This document shows, one piece after another, positions 1 through 6,428 of a DNA stretch of 10,334 nucleotides (position 1 is the first letter of the stretch; every line of letters begins with the position of its first letter). The stretch is taken from contig DHDT01000062.1 of NCBI GenBank assembly GCA_002399505.1, positions 6,649 to 16,982 of the forward strand. The letters are read 5' to 3'. Source of the stretch: Caryophanales bacterium UBA4869 (GTDB taxonomy: Bacteria > Bacillota_I > Bacilli_A > RFN20 > CAG-288). The position numbers and the translations under genes are program-made. Under the pieces are notes generated by a model. The model searched no databases, was not told the DNA's origin, and saw only the letters and a list, made by a program, of their open reading frames with translations.

Positions 1-910
1 CGATGCCCCGACCCAGGAACTTATCTTTGCCATCGTAGCCTTAGGAGTATTCCTGAGTTTCAAGATACTCAATGTCGCCGATATGTCTGTCGATTCCCTA
101 TTCCCTTTTGCGGGAATCGTTTCCCTTTCCCTGATAAATGCCGGAGTTCCGGCATTTATCTCTCTTCTTATCGCTGTAGCCTTAGGTATGATAGTCGGCT
201 ATATCAATGCCGCTTTGCATGTCTACTTAAAGATAAATCCTCTTTTGGCTTCTATCATTGTCATGATTGCCTTATATACGCCCAATGTCATCATCTCCAA
301 AGGAAATGTGACTCTGCTTGAAGGCAAAAACTCCATCTTCATGGAAGTGAATAGTCTCTTCAATAATATGATTGCCTCCAAATTAGTTCTTTTAGTTCTT
401 TTCGTTCTGGTGTTCTTTGTTGCCGTCTATTGGTTTTTCGGTACAGAACTAGGTCTTTCAATAAGAGCATCCGGCAAGAATGATTCAATGGCCAAAGCTA
501 ACGGAATCAATACCAAGAAAACTTATATTTTAGGTATGATCCTGTCAGATGGTCTTGTAAGCTTAGCCGGTGCCTTATACGGCCAGATGAGCAAGCACTT
601 CTCAGCCGACGGAGGAAGAGGGACTATTGTCATAGGTCTGGCTATCATCTTCTTAGGTGAAGTGATCTTCTCTTCTAAATCCTTCAAGTTATCATTGCTG
701 TCTTTGGCAATAGGCGGATTGATATACTGGCTCATCATCGATATCATCATTGAGATTCCCTCCTTCAATACAAATTATCTCAACCTCACAAAGGCAGTCT
801 TCATGACTCTTGTCATTTCAATCTATGAATTAAAGAAGAAATTGGCAACTCATAACAATGAAGAGAATCCGACATTCATGGAAAGACTGAAGAGGAAAAT
901 AAGAGCATGA
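1..910 (+). CDS. ABC transporter permease, TrpY-like (COG4120), 5' partial
   Basis: Integral membrane subunit of a binding-protein-dependent importer of the family usually labelled putative tryptophan/tyrosine transport. The open frame runs to the left edge of the window (first whole codon at 2), so ATG 83 is an internal methionine: the 27 residues before it contain family features such as ALGVFLSFKILN, and the stretch MSVDSLFPFAG that follows is the usual LTVDGSFPLG-like motif. About ten N-terminal residues are probably missing. At least six or seven hydrophobic segments are visible. The cytoplasmic loop LGLSIRASGKNDSMAKANGI, followed by a GTIVIGLAIIFLGE segment, is the family hallmark. The C-terminus is basic (ERLKRKIRA). 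The stop TGA is followed at once by TAG and overlaps the ATG of the ATPase, implying translational coupling. The substrate is inferred from family naming only; other small organic substrates are possible. Confidence 0.9.
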   Translation, partial: DAPTQELIFAIVALGVFLSFKILNVADMSVDSLFPFAGIVSLSLINAGVPAFISLLIAVALGMIVGYINAALHVYLKINPLLASIIVMIALYTPNVIISKGNVTLLEGKNSIFMEVNSLFNNMIASKLVLLVLFVLVFFVAVYWFFGTELGLSIRASGKNDSMAKANGINTKKTYILGMILSDGLVSLAGALYGQMSKHFSADGGRGTIVIGLAIIFLGEVIFSSKSFKLSLLSLAIGGLIYWLIIDIIIEIPSFNTNYLNLTKAVFMTLVISIYELKKKLATHNNEENPTFMERLKRKIRA

Positions 911-1686
911 TAGAACTGAAAAACATAGACAAAGACTTCATCACCGGAGACAAGGAAATCAACCACGTTTTGAAGAACCTGTCTCTGACAATCAACGACG
1001 GTGATTTCATCACCCTGATCGGTTCAAACGGATCAGGAAAATCAACTCTTTTAAATACGATTGCCGGTTTTTTAAAACCGACTAGGGGAGAAGTCATTTT
1101 TGACGACATTGACGTCACCAAGCTCAAAGACTATCAAAGAGCTGGACTGATTGGAAGAGTGTTCCAAGATCCAAATTTTGGAACTATCGGAGATATCTCC
1201 ATCGAAGAGAATCTGGCTATCGCCTTAAGAAGAGGAGAGAAGAGAACTTTGAGATGGGCTTTGAAGAAAGAAAACTTGAAAAGATACCAGGAACACCTCT
1301 CTTCTCTCAATCTGGGACTGGAAGGAAGAATGAAGGAAAAGATGTCATCTCTTTCCGGCGGTCAGAGACAGGCAGTCACTCTCTTGATGGCCACTTTGAA
1401 AAAGCCTAAGCTTCTTCTTTTAGATGAACACACCGCCGCCTTAGACCCTAAAACCAGTATTAAAATACTTCAGCTGACAGATACACTGATAAAGGAAAAC
1501 AGTCTTACGGCTTTGATGATCACTCATAATCTCAAAGACGCACTGAAGTATGGGAACCGACTCATAATGCTCCAGGAAGGAAGAATAATCGCTGATTTTT
1601 CCAAGGAAGAAAAGGAACATCTCTCGGTCGAAGACCTCTATAAGAAGTTCGATGAAGACTTGAATATTGAATCAGCCAAACAATAA
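907..1686 (+). CDS. ABC transporter ATP-binding protein, TrpZ-like (COG1101)
   Basis: Cytoplasmic ATPase that powers import through the permease encoded just upstream. The 259 residues contain every nucleotide-binding element: Walker A GSNGSGKS (39-46), Q-loop glutamine 87 in GRVFQDPNFGT, signature LSGGQ (149-153), Walker B LLLLDEH (169-175) and the switch histidine in ITH (207). The forms RVFQDPNFGT and LLLDEHTAALDPKT are typical of the COG1101 subfamily rather than of LivF/LivG or polar amino acid ATPases. The start ATG lies inside the end of the permease gene (ATGA overlap), so it has no gap of its own; expression probably depends on translation of the permease. It is the last gene of its operon: a strong hairpin terminator begins 10 bases after the stop. 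Transport role is secure; the tryptophan or tyrosine substrate is only a family guess. Confidence 0.93.
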   Translation: MIELKNIDKDFITGDKEINHVLKNLSLTINDGDFITLIGSNGSGKSTLLNTIAGFLKPTRGEVIFDDIDVTKLKDYQRAGLIGRVFQDPNFGTIGDISIEENLAIALRRGEKRTLRWALKKENLKRYQEHLSSLNLGLEGRMKEKMSSLSGGQRQAVTLLMATLKKPKLLLLDEHTAALDPKTSIKILQLTDTLIKENSLTALMITHNLKDALKYGNRLIMLQEGRIIADFSKEEKEHLSVEDLYKKFDEDLNIESAKQ

Positions 1687-1695
1687 AAATCAAAT

Positions 1696-1727
1696 AAAAA
1701 GCAAGCCAATCTTAAGGCTTGCTTTTT
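1696..1727. terminator. Bidirectional rho-independent terminator
   Basis: A perfect 12-bp stem (AAAAAGCAAGCC / GGCTTGCTTTTT) with an 8-nt loop. The right arm ends in five T on the + strand and the left arm supplies five A, that is five T on the - strand. It lies between the ATPase stop (1686) and the stop of the convergent aldehyde dehydrogenase (1762), so it can end both transcripts. Confidence 0.88.
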
Positions 1728-1761
1728 ATATAAGCAACTCTTATAAAATATATTCAGTTGC

Positions 1762-3132
1762 CTACTTCATCAGCTTTCTGAGAATCTTTTCTTTCTTCTT
1801 TGAATAAGGATGATAGCGAATGTTCAAATCTAACCAGTTATGTCTTTCGGCTATGCTCTTTATATGACTGAATGTCTTGAAGCTCAGTTCGCCATGATAA
1901 GAGCCCATGCCGCTATATCCGACACCGCCAAAGCCCATATTCGAAGTAGCCAGATGAACGATGGTATCGTTGATGCAGCCTCCTCCATAGGAAACATGGG
2001 AAATAATGTAGTCTTCAAATTTTCTGTCATCGGTAAACAGATAAAGAGCCAAAGGCTTTTCATAGGAATGGATAATTTTCAAAAGATCTTCATTGTTCTT
2101 ATAAGTCAATATCGGCATGATAGGACCAAAAATCTCTTCTTTCATCACCGCGTCATCTAAAGTCACGTCTTTTAAGACTGTAGGTTCAATCTGTCTTCTT
2201 TCCTTATTGAACTTCCCTCCATAAACTACTTTGTTCTTGTCGATGAGCCCTAATATTCTCTCGAAGTGTTTATCGTTGACAATACAGGGATAATCAGGAT
2301 CATTTAAAGCATCGCCTTTATACATATTGTCGATCCAATATCTGACATTCTTAATCAGTTCTTCTTCTATGTCTTCATTGACTATGACATAGTCAGGAGC
2401 CACGCAGGTCTGACCGGCATTGAGGAATTTTCCAAACACCAGTCTTTTGGCTGCCAGTTGGATATCAGTGTTCTTATCGATAATACAGGGACTTTTACCG
2501 CCTAGTTCCAAAGAGACAGGAGTCAGATAACGGCTGGCTTTTTCCATGACGAGTTTGCCGACATTGACACTGCCGGTGAAGAAGATATAGTCAAATCTCT
2601 GTTCCAGAAGCAAGGAGTTAGCCTCTCTTCCGCCTTCGACGCTGACAATATAGGAAGGATCGAATATCCTGCTGATCAGTTTTCCGATTACATCCGAAGT
2701 GTTCTTGGAATAGGCAGAAGGTTTTAAGACGACAGTATTACCGGAAGCGATAGCGCCAATCAGTGGCTCCATGGTCAGCATAAAAGGATAGTTCCAAGGT
2801 GACATGATAAGAGTAACGCCGTAAGGTTCGGCAAAAGTGAAGCTCTTGCAGGGAAACTGAGTTATGGGAGTATGGACTCTCTGTTTTTTCATCCATTTTT
2901 TCAGGTGTTTTTTGACAAAGGTAAGTTCTGAGAGAGTCAGTCCGACTTCAGCCATATAAGACTCAAAGGGAGCTTTGTGCAAATCAGCATAAAGAGCGTC
3001 AAAGATTTCTTTCTCCATCTCTTTGATGCCTTTTTCAAGTCGGCATAACTGCTCATAGCGAAACTTATAGGAAAGAGTCTCGCCCTTATTGAAGTAATCT
3101 CTCTGTCTTTCGACTAATTCACTGATTTCCAT
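1762..3132 (-). CDS. NAD(P)-dependent aldehyde dehydrogenase, class 3-like
   Basis: Soluble enzyme oxidising an aldehyde to its acid with NAD(P)+. The 456 residues match the short ALDH3/YwdH/AlkH branch, which lacks the N-terminal extension of the roughly 500-residue ALDHs. Visible motifs in order: SPWNYPF with the oxyanion asparagine (N114), the cofactor loop FTGSVNVGK (185-193), the general base in LELGGKSP (E209), the catalytic cysteine in FLNAGQTCVAPD (C243), and EEIFGP (332-337). The C-terminal part, GMGSYHGELSFKTFSH then WLDLNIRYHPY and a lysine-rich end, is also characteristic of the class-3 branch. ATG 3132 is preceded by GGGAG at a spacing of about 9. The gene is a single unit on the opposite strand to all others here. 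The physiological aldehyde (fatty, aromatic or other) cannot be read from the sequence. Confidence 0.93.
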   Translation of the reverse strand: MEISELVERQRDYFNKGETLSYKFRYEQLCRLEKGIKEMEKEIFDALYADLHKAPFESYMAEVGLTLSELTFVKKHLKKWMKKQRVHTPITQFPCKSFTFAEPYGVTLIMSPWNYPFMLTMEPLIGAIASGNTVVLKPSAYSKNTSDVIGKLISRIFDPSYIVSVEGGREANSLLLEQRFDYIFFTGSVNVGKLVMEKASRYLTPVSLELGGKSPCIIDKNTDIQLAAKRLVFGKFLNAGQTCVAPDYVIVNEDIEEELIKNVRYWIDNMYKGDALNDPDYPCIVNDKHFERILGLIDKNKVVYGGKFNKERRQIEPTVLKDVTLDDAVMKEEIFGPIMPILTYKNNEDLLKIIHSYEKPLALYLFTDDRKFEDYIISHVSYGGGCINDTIVHLATSNMGFGGVGYSGMGSYHGELSFKTFSHIKSIAERHNWLDLNIRYHPYSKKKEKILRKLMK

Positions 3133-3158
3133 TTGGTTATTCTCCCAGCATTTCCCTT

Positions 3159-3164
3159 ATTATA
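3159..3164 (-). promoter_or_regulatory. Putative -10 box of the aldehyde dehydrogenase gene
   Basis: On the - strand the sequence reads TATAAT, a perfect consensus -10, ending 26 bases before the start codon at 3132; this would give a 5' UTR of about 20 nt that includes the GGGAG ribosome site. The hexamer 17 bases upstream reads TGTTTT, a weak -35, and there is no TG extension. The call rests mainly on the -10. Confidence 0.5.
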
Positions 3165-3244
3165 TCCTACATTTGAACAATAAAACACATCTTCGCATAT
3201 CTCTGTCATTTATAAGGAATAGTGAGTATTCTGAGTTGTTTTGA

Positions 3245-3273
3245 TTGTATGCATCACTTTTCTGGTCTATCAT
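3245..3273 (+). promoter_or_regulatory. Possible promoter of the LRR lipoprotein gene
   Basis: TTGTAT (3245-3250), 17 bases, then TATCAT (3268-3273). The -10 matches five of six consensus bases, the -35 only three. The -10 lies in the left arm of an inverted repeat (3266-3289). It is the best match I found in the 174-base divergent gap, but the call is weak. Confidence 0.3.
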
Positions 3274-3289
3274 TTAGGCAGGTGATAGA
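3266..3289 (+). promoter_or_regulatory. Inverted repeat just before the LRR lipoprotein ribosome site
   Basis: A perfect 7-bp inverted repeat, TCTATCA / TGATAGA, with 10 bases between the arms. If transcribed it extends through two G-U pairs and one A-U pair to a 10-bp stem with a four-base loop (AGGC). It ends two bases before the AAGGAG ribosome site. It could be an operator over the -10 or an mRNA hairpin limiting ribosome access. Confidence 0.4.
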
Positions 3290-3290
3290 A

Positions 3291-3296
3291 AAGGAG
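3291..3296 (+). promoter_or_regulatory. Ribosome binding site of the LRR lipoprotein
   Basis: AAGGAG lies 10 bases before ATG 3307 but only 4 before the in-frame TTG at 3301. The spacing and codon type favour ATG 3307, which also gives a clean signal peptide beginning MKTKTG. Confidence 0.7.
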
Positions 3297-3306
3297 TTCT
3301 TTGAAT

Positions 3307-6096
3307 ATGAAAACAAAAACAGGATTACTAATACTTACTCTAGTTTCATTAGGTATTTCAAGTTGCAGCAAACCAATAAGTTCGTCCGATAATTCCGAAA
3401 GTCACACTTCTTCTGATGCTTCTTCATCTTCAAATCAGGAACCAGTAGCGGTCTATTTCAAAGTTGATTTTGTCAACTATGACAACACCCTGATTAAGAC
3501 TATTCAGGTAAAGAAAGGCGAAAAAGCAGTTTTCAACTCTGACACGCCTAAAAGAGAAAAAGAAGAAAATGATACTTCCGGTTATAATTATGTCTTCACA
3601 GGCTGGGATAAATCACTAGATATCAACATCACTGAAAACACGACCTTCAAGGCTCAGTATGAAGAAATGATGACAGTCGGAACAAAAGGTCTCATCTACA
3701 ATTATGTAAATGATGGTGATGTTGAACCCGGATTCTATGTCACCGAATATAACGGAACTGATACTGATGTTGTCATTCAGACTAAATATCAGGGTTATGA
3801 CGTCATAGGCATCAGCAACAATGCTTTTGAAGGCAATGAGAAAATTGAGAAAGTGCTGATTCCCGACAGCGTTAAGATGATCAGTGAATTGGCCTTCGCC
3901 GGCTGTTCTCACTTGAAAACAGTTGTCTTTTCCAAGAATATAAAAGAAATCGGACAAAGTGCCTTCGTAAAATGCAGCAGTCTCAACAATGTGGCTTTGC
4001 CAGATGAAACCGTCTCGATCAGCGAGTTGTGCTTTCTTGACTGCGTGAGCCTAACAACCCTCACTTTCGGAGACAATCTTCAGAATATCAGCGATAAGGC
4101 CTTAAAGAACACACCTTTCGAAACTGAAAAAAAGGCCTTGCTCACTTCTGATAAAAAGTCCGTCTACATCACTTCAAGATCAGGAAACAATAAGATCCTT
4201 TATCTCACTGACGGAACCTCAATAACCAGTTTTGAAATTGACAATGACACCGATGCTATCGCCTCCAACGCTTTTGACAAGGTGACACTCTCTTCTCTTA
4301 CTGTCCCATCCAGTGTCAGATATCTCTCAGATTACACCTTCCAGGGTTCTTTGATTGCCAGCGTTAACTTATCTGATTCGAAAATAGAGAAACTGTCTTC
4401 ATACTGCTTTTATTTTTGTGGGAACCTGACTGATGTTTCTCTTCCTGAAGGCCTTAAGGAAGTAGGAGAAAATGCTTTCGATCACGCGACATCCTTATCT
4501 GCTATCACCTTGCCTAATAGCGTTGAGAGAATCGAGCAGAACGCTTTTAACAGCTGTACCAAATTGACAACTCTCAATGTCGGAAACAATATCAGTTTCA
4601 TAGGTGAGCGCGTATTTTCAAATACCAATCTTCTTGCTTTGGAGAAGAATACCGCTGGCATCAAGTATTTAGTCTCCTCTGATAAGAGCGTCAAATACTT
4701 AGTAGGGGTTTCTCCAACAAACAGTATTCCTGCTACATATTCTCTTGATCCTAAGACTGTCCTTATCTACGGAGGCGGTTTGTCTAATCAAATAAATTTA
4801 ACTACTCTCACTCTTCCTGAAGGACTCAAATATATCTGCGGTTCCTTAGTGCAATATAACGATCCTTTATCTTCCTTGAATCTTCCTGCCAGTTTAAAGA
4901 CTATCAGTGACGAGGTATTTCAAAATGCAACATCAGTCAAGACTGTAACAGTCGCTGAAGGAAACACTGAATTCTCAGCCGCTGACAACATCCTATATAA
5001 TAAGGATAAGACAAAGCTTCTCTGGTGTCCCGCCTCTGCTACAAATGACATAGTCGTACCAGCTACTGTCAAGACCGTCGGTCAACGTTCATTCTATCAT
5101 AGAACCCTCAACAGTCTAACCTTGGGAAAGAATGTCAGGTTAATTGAAGACGGAGTCTTCACAGATTGTAAGATCAATAAATCAATAACTCTGAATGACG
5201 GCTTGGAATTAATCGGAAACAGCGCCTTCGATTACACCAGAGTGTCGACGATTGTCATACCAGACACTGTGACTGCCATGGGTGAAGGTTCTATACAGGC
5301 CAATGCTGAGTCCGTTACTATTTCCTCAAAAATGACAGTTTTACCAAATGATTTCTATGGAATATCAGACCGCAGAATTGTCATTCCCTCCAATATCGAA
5401 GCCATTTCTTCAAGGGCTTTTAGTCAATGTTATGACATCCCTGAATTGTTTATTCCAAATTCAGTTACTACTTATGGTAAAAATGCCTTCAGCACCGAAA
5501 TCAGCAAATACATAGTAGACCAGACTAACAAATATTTATCCAGCTACGAAGATGAACTCTATAACGCTGATAAAACGGTCCTGCTCTCTTCTGTTCCCTG
5601 CACCTCCTCCTACACTGTCAAAGAGGGAGTCAAGGAATTAGGAGATTACGCTTTTGCTGGATCAAAACTCACTTCGATAACACTAGCCTCCACTACAACA
5701 AAACTCGATTCATTTGTCTTTTCCGAATGTGAAAAATTAGAGACCTTTGTTTCAAATAAGGAAGTAACTGAAATCGGAACGAGATGTTTCTCCTCTAACA
5801 CCTCCCTGACTGGCACTCTCGATTTTAGAGACAGCCTGAAATGGATTTCAAGACAGGCCTTCAATGATCTGAATGAAAATCCCTTAACTTATATCATCTC
5901 TGACACAGTGACTTATATGAATGAGGATGCCTTTAACAGCGTCACCGGAAACATCTATTTTGAAAATACCGCCGCCCAGAAATCTTGGAATGCAAACCCG
6001 ATAAATGAACTGACCGGCAAGAGCTATTATTACAGCGACACTTCAAAGACAGACTCCTGGCATTACGATAAAGACAGCAATCCGGTTTTGTGGTAA
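3307..6096 (+). CDS. BspA-like leucine-rich repeat surface lipoprotein
   Basis: A 929-residue exported protein predicted to be anchored to the outer face of the membrane. Residues 1-19 form a lipoprotein signal peptide (MKTKTG, hydrophobic LLILTLVSLGI, lipobox ISSC), with C20 as the lipidated residue. A Ser/Asn-rich spacer (21-45) follows, then one Flg_new/Listeria-Bacteroides repeat (about 48-119, with the hallmark YVFTGWDKS). From about 165 to 885 it consists of LRR_5-type repeats of the form IPxSVxxIxxxAFxxCxxL, in five blocks separated by four short DK-containing segments. The last 25 residues (SYYYSDTS, SWHYDKDSNPVLW) resemble a conserved tail I recall from LRR proteins of gut Bacilli. 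No LPXTG or transmembrane anchor is seen. Such proteins usually bind host, mucosal or microbial surface ligands; the ligand here is unknown. It is a single-gene unit with a terminator 45 bases downstream. An upstream TTG start at 3301 is possible but poorly spaced. Confidence 0.9.
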   Translation: MKTKTGLLILTLVSLGISSCSKPISSSDNSESHTSSDASSSSNQEPVAVYFKVDFVNYDNTLIKTIQVKKGEKAVFNSDTPKREKEENDTSGYNYVFTGWDKSLDINITENTTFKAQYEEMMTVGTKGLIYNYVNDGDVEPGFYVTEYNGTDTDVVIQTKYQGYDVIGISNNAFEGNEKIEKVLIPDSVKMISELAFAGCSHLKTVVFSKNIKEIGQSAFVKCSSLNNVALPDETVSISELCFLDCVSLTTLTFGDNLQNISDKALKNTPFETEKKALLTSDKKSVYITSRSGNNKILYLTDGTSITSFEIDNDTDAIASNAFDKVTLSSLTVPSSVRYLSDYTFQGSLIASVNLSDSKIEKLSSYCFYFCGNLTDVSLPEGLKEVGENAFDHATSLSAITLPNSVERIEQNAFNSCTKLTTLNVGNNISFIGERVFSNTNLLALEKNTAGIKYLVSSDKSVKYLVGVSPTNSIPATYSLDPKTVLIYGGGLSNQINLTTLTLPEGLKYICGSLVQYNDPLSSLNLPASLKTISDEVFQNATSVKTVTVAEGNTEFSAADNILYNKDKTKLLWCPASATNDIVVPATVKTVGQRSFYHRTLNSLTLGKNVRLIEDGVFTDCKINKSITLNDGLELIGNSAFDYTRVSTIVIPDTVTAMGEGSIQANAESVTISSKMTVLPNDFYGISDRRIVIPSNIEAISSRAFSQCYDIPELFIPNSVTTYGKNAFSTEISKYIVDQTNKYLSSYEDELYNADKTVLLSSVPCTSSYTVKEGVKELGDYAFAGSKLTSITLASTTTKLDSFVFSECEKLETFVSNKEVTEIGTRCFSSNTSLTGTLDFRDSLKWISRQAFNDLNENPLTYIISDTVTYMNEDAFNSVTGNIYFENTAAQKSWNANPINELTGKSYYYSDTSKTDSWHYDKDSNPVLW
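3799..5961 (+). repeat. LRR_5 repeat region in five blocks
   Basis: Diverged repeats of roughly 23 residues whose core is AF-x-x-C/N...L...IxLP...I. The blocks cover about residues 165-270, 305-440, 485-550, 583-735 and 768-885 of the lipoprotein. The separators carry related motifs: SDKKSVYI (281-288), SDKSVKYL (458-465), NKDKTKLL (565-572) and NADKTVLL (753-760). The repeats are similar in protein but not as DNA, so they look old rather than recently expanded. Confidence 0.75.
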
Positions 6097-6141
6097 CACC
6101 TAGAAACAAAGTATTCGAATAGCAGTTCTCAATTATAAACT

Positions 6142-6173
6142 AAAGCTATTGTAAGCTCTTACAATAGCTTTTC
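6142..6173 (+). terminator. Rho-independent terminator of the LRR lipoprotein gene
   Basis: A perfect 14-bp inverted repeat (AAAGCTATTGTAAG / CTTACAATAGCTTT) around a central CT, so the real loop is probably four bases. It ends in four T, followed by a broken T-rich run. It begins 45 bases after the stop codon. The short T-run makes it slightly weaker than the terminator at 1696-1727. Confidence 0.8.
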
Positions 6174-6192
6174 TCATTCGTTTCTTTTTTCT

Positions 6193-6212
6193 GATAAACC
6201 ATAGTGTTTATC
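6193..6212. repeat. Inverted repeat GATAAAC / GTTTATC
   Basis: A perfect 7-bp inverted repeat with a 6-base spacer, 20 bases after the terminator of the preceding gene. It is followed by GGCG rather than by a T-run, so it is not an obvious second terminator. It may be a protein-binding site or an mRNA 3' structure. Confidence 0.45.
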
Positions 6213-6221
6213 GGCGTTTTT

Positions 6222-6250
6222 AACGAAAATAATCGCGCTTGATTTTCGTT
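6222..6250. repeat. Inverted repeat AACGAAAAT / ATTTTCGTT
   Basis: A perfect 9-bp inverted repeat with an 11-base spacer containing CGCG. No T-run follows. Its left arm (AACG, 6222-6225) could instead pair with CGTT at 6215-6218, so two folds compete. Function unknown; an operator or a decayed transcript end are both possible. Confidence 0.45.
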
Positions 6251-6259
6251 CCGGAAATA

Positions 6260-6384
6260 TGAAAATTGCTTTTTTCAGCCAATTATCATTGTTTTGCTAA
6301 AAATTTCAGTTGTTTTTGACAAATAAAGACAAATTTCAGCTTTTTGTGAAATCGCTTTCTTAGGGGTTATGAAAGAAATTTTCA
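6260..6384. promoter_or_regulatory. Cluster of TTTCA/TGAAA half-sites upstream of opp
   Basis: Seven copies of the pentamer occur on one strand or the other: TGAAA at 6260, 6347 and 6370; TTTCA at 6273, 6304, 6334 and 6380. Six of them form three inverted pairs: 6260-6277 (spacer 8), 6334-6351 (spacer 8) and 6370-6384 (spacer 5). The last pair lies within a larger dyad, AGGG (6362) to CCCT (6393), that abuts the -35 box at 6394. This pattern suggests binding sites for a dimeric regulator of the opp operon, but no regulator gene is in the window. Confidence 0.4.
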
Positions 6385-6393
6385 AAATACCCT

Positions 6394-6422
6394 TTGACTA
6401 TTCATATTAATGAGACTATACC
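6394..6422 (+). promoter_or_regulatory. Promoter of the opp operon (sigma-A type)
   Basis: TTGACT (6394-6399), a 17-base spacer, then TATACC (6417-6422). The -35 matches five of six consensus bases, the -10 four of six, and the spacing is ideal. The transcript should start near 6429, giving a 5' leader of about 118 nt before oppB. Confidence 0.65.
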
Positions 6423-6428
6423 AATTGC

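Noticed and set aside
83..910. ATG 83 as the start of the TrpY-like permease
   Set aside because: The frame is open to the window edge and the 27 upstream residues match the family N-terminus, so the gene is cut by the window and 83 is internal.
1734..1761. Inverted repeat GCAACT / AGTTGC between the terminator and the aldehyde dehydrogenase stop
   Set aside because: Only six base pairs around a 16-base spacer, no T-run, and next to a much stronger terminator; easily a chance match.
1840..2160. 106-codon open frame on the + strand inside the aldehyde dehydrogenase gene
   Set aside because: It overlaps conserved catalytic-domain codons on the other strand and looks like a shadow frame.
3616..3957. 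113-codon open frame on the - strand inside the LRR gene
   Set aside because: It is antisense to a well-supported coding repeat region, has no family resemblance, and similar shadow frames occur in the other long genes.
6259..6300. Small ORF of 13 codons (starting MKIAFF)
   Set aside because: No well-placed ribosome site and no recognisable feature; it lies in the half-site cluster.
6316..6344. TTGACA at 6316-6321 as a second opp promoter
   Set aside because: A perfect -35, but at spacings of 16-18 bases there is no -10-like hexamer (GCTTTT region), unlike the promoter at 6394-6422.
6369..6410. Small ORF of 13 codons (starting MKEIFK)
   Set aside because: The AGGGG before it is only 2 bases from ATG, and the frame overlaps the opp promoter.
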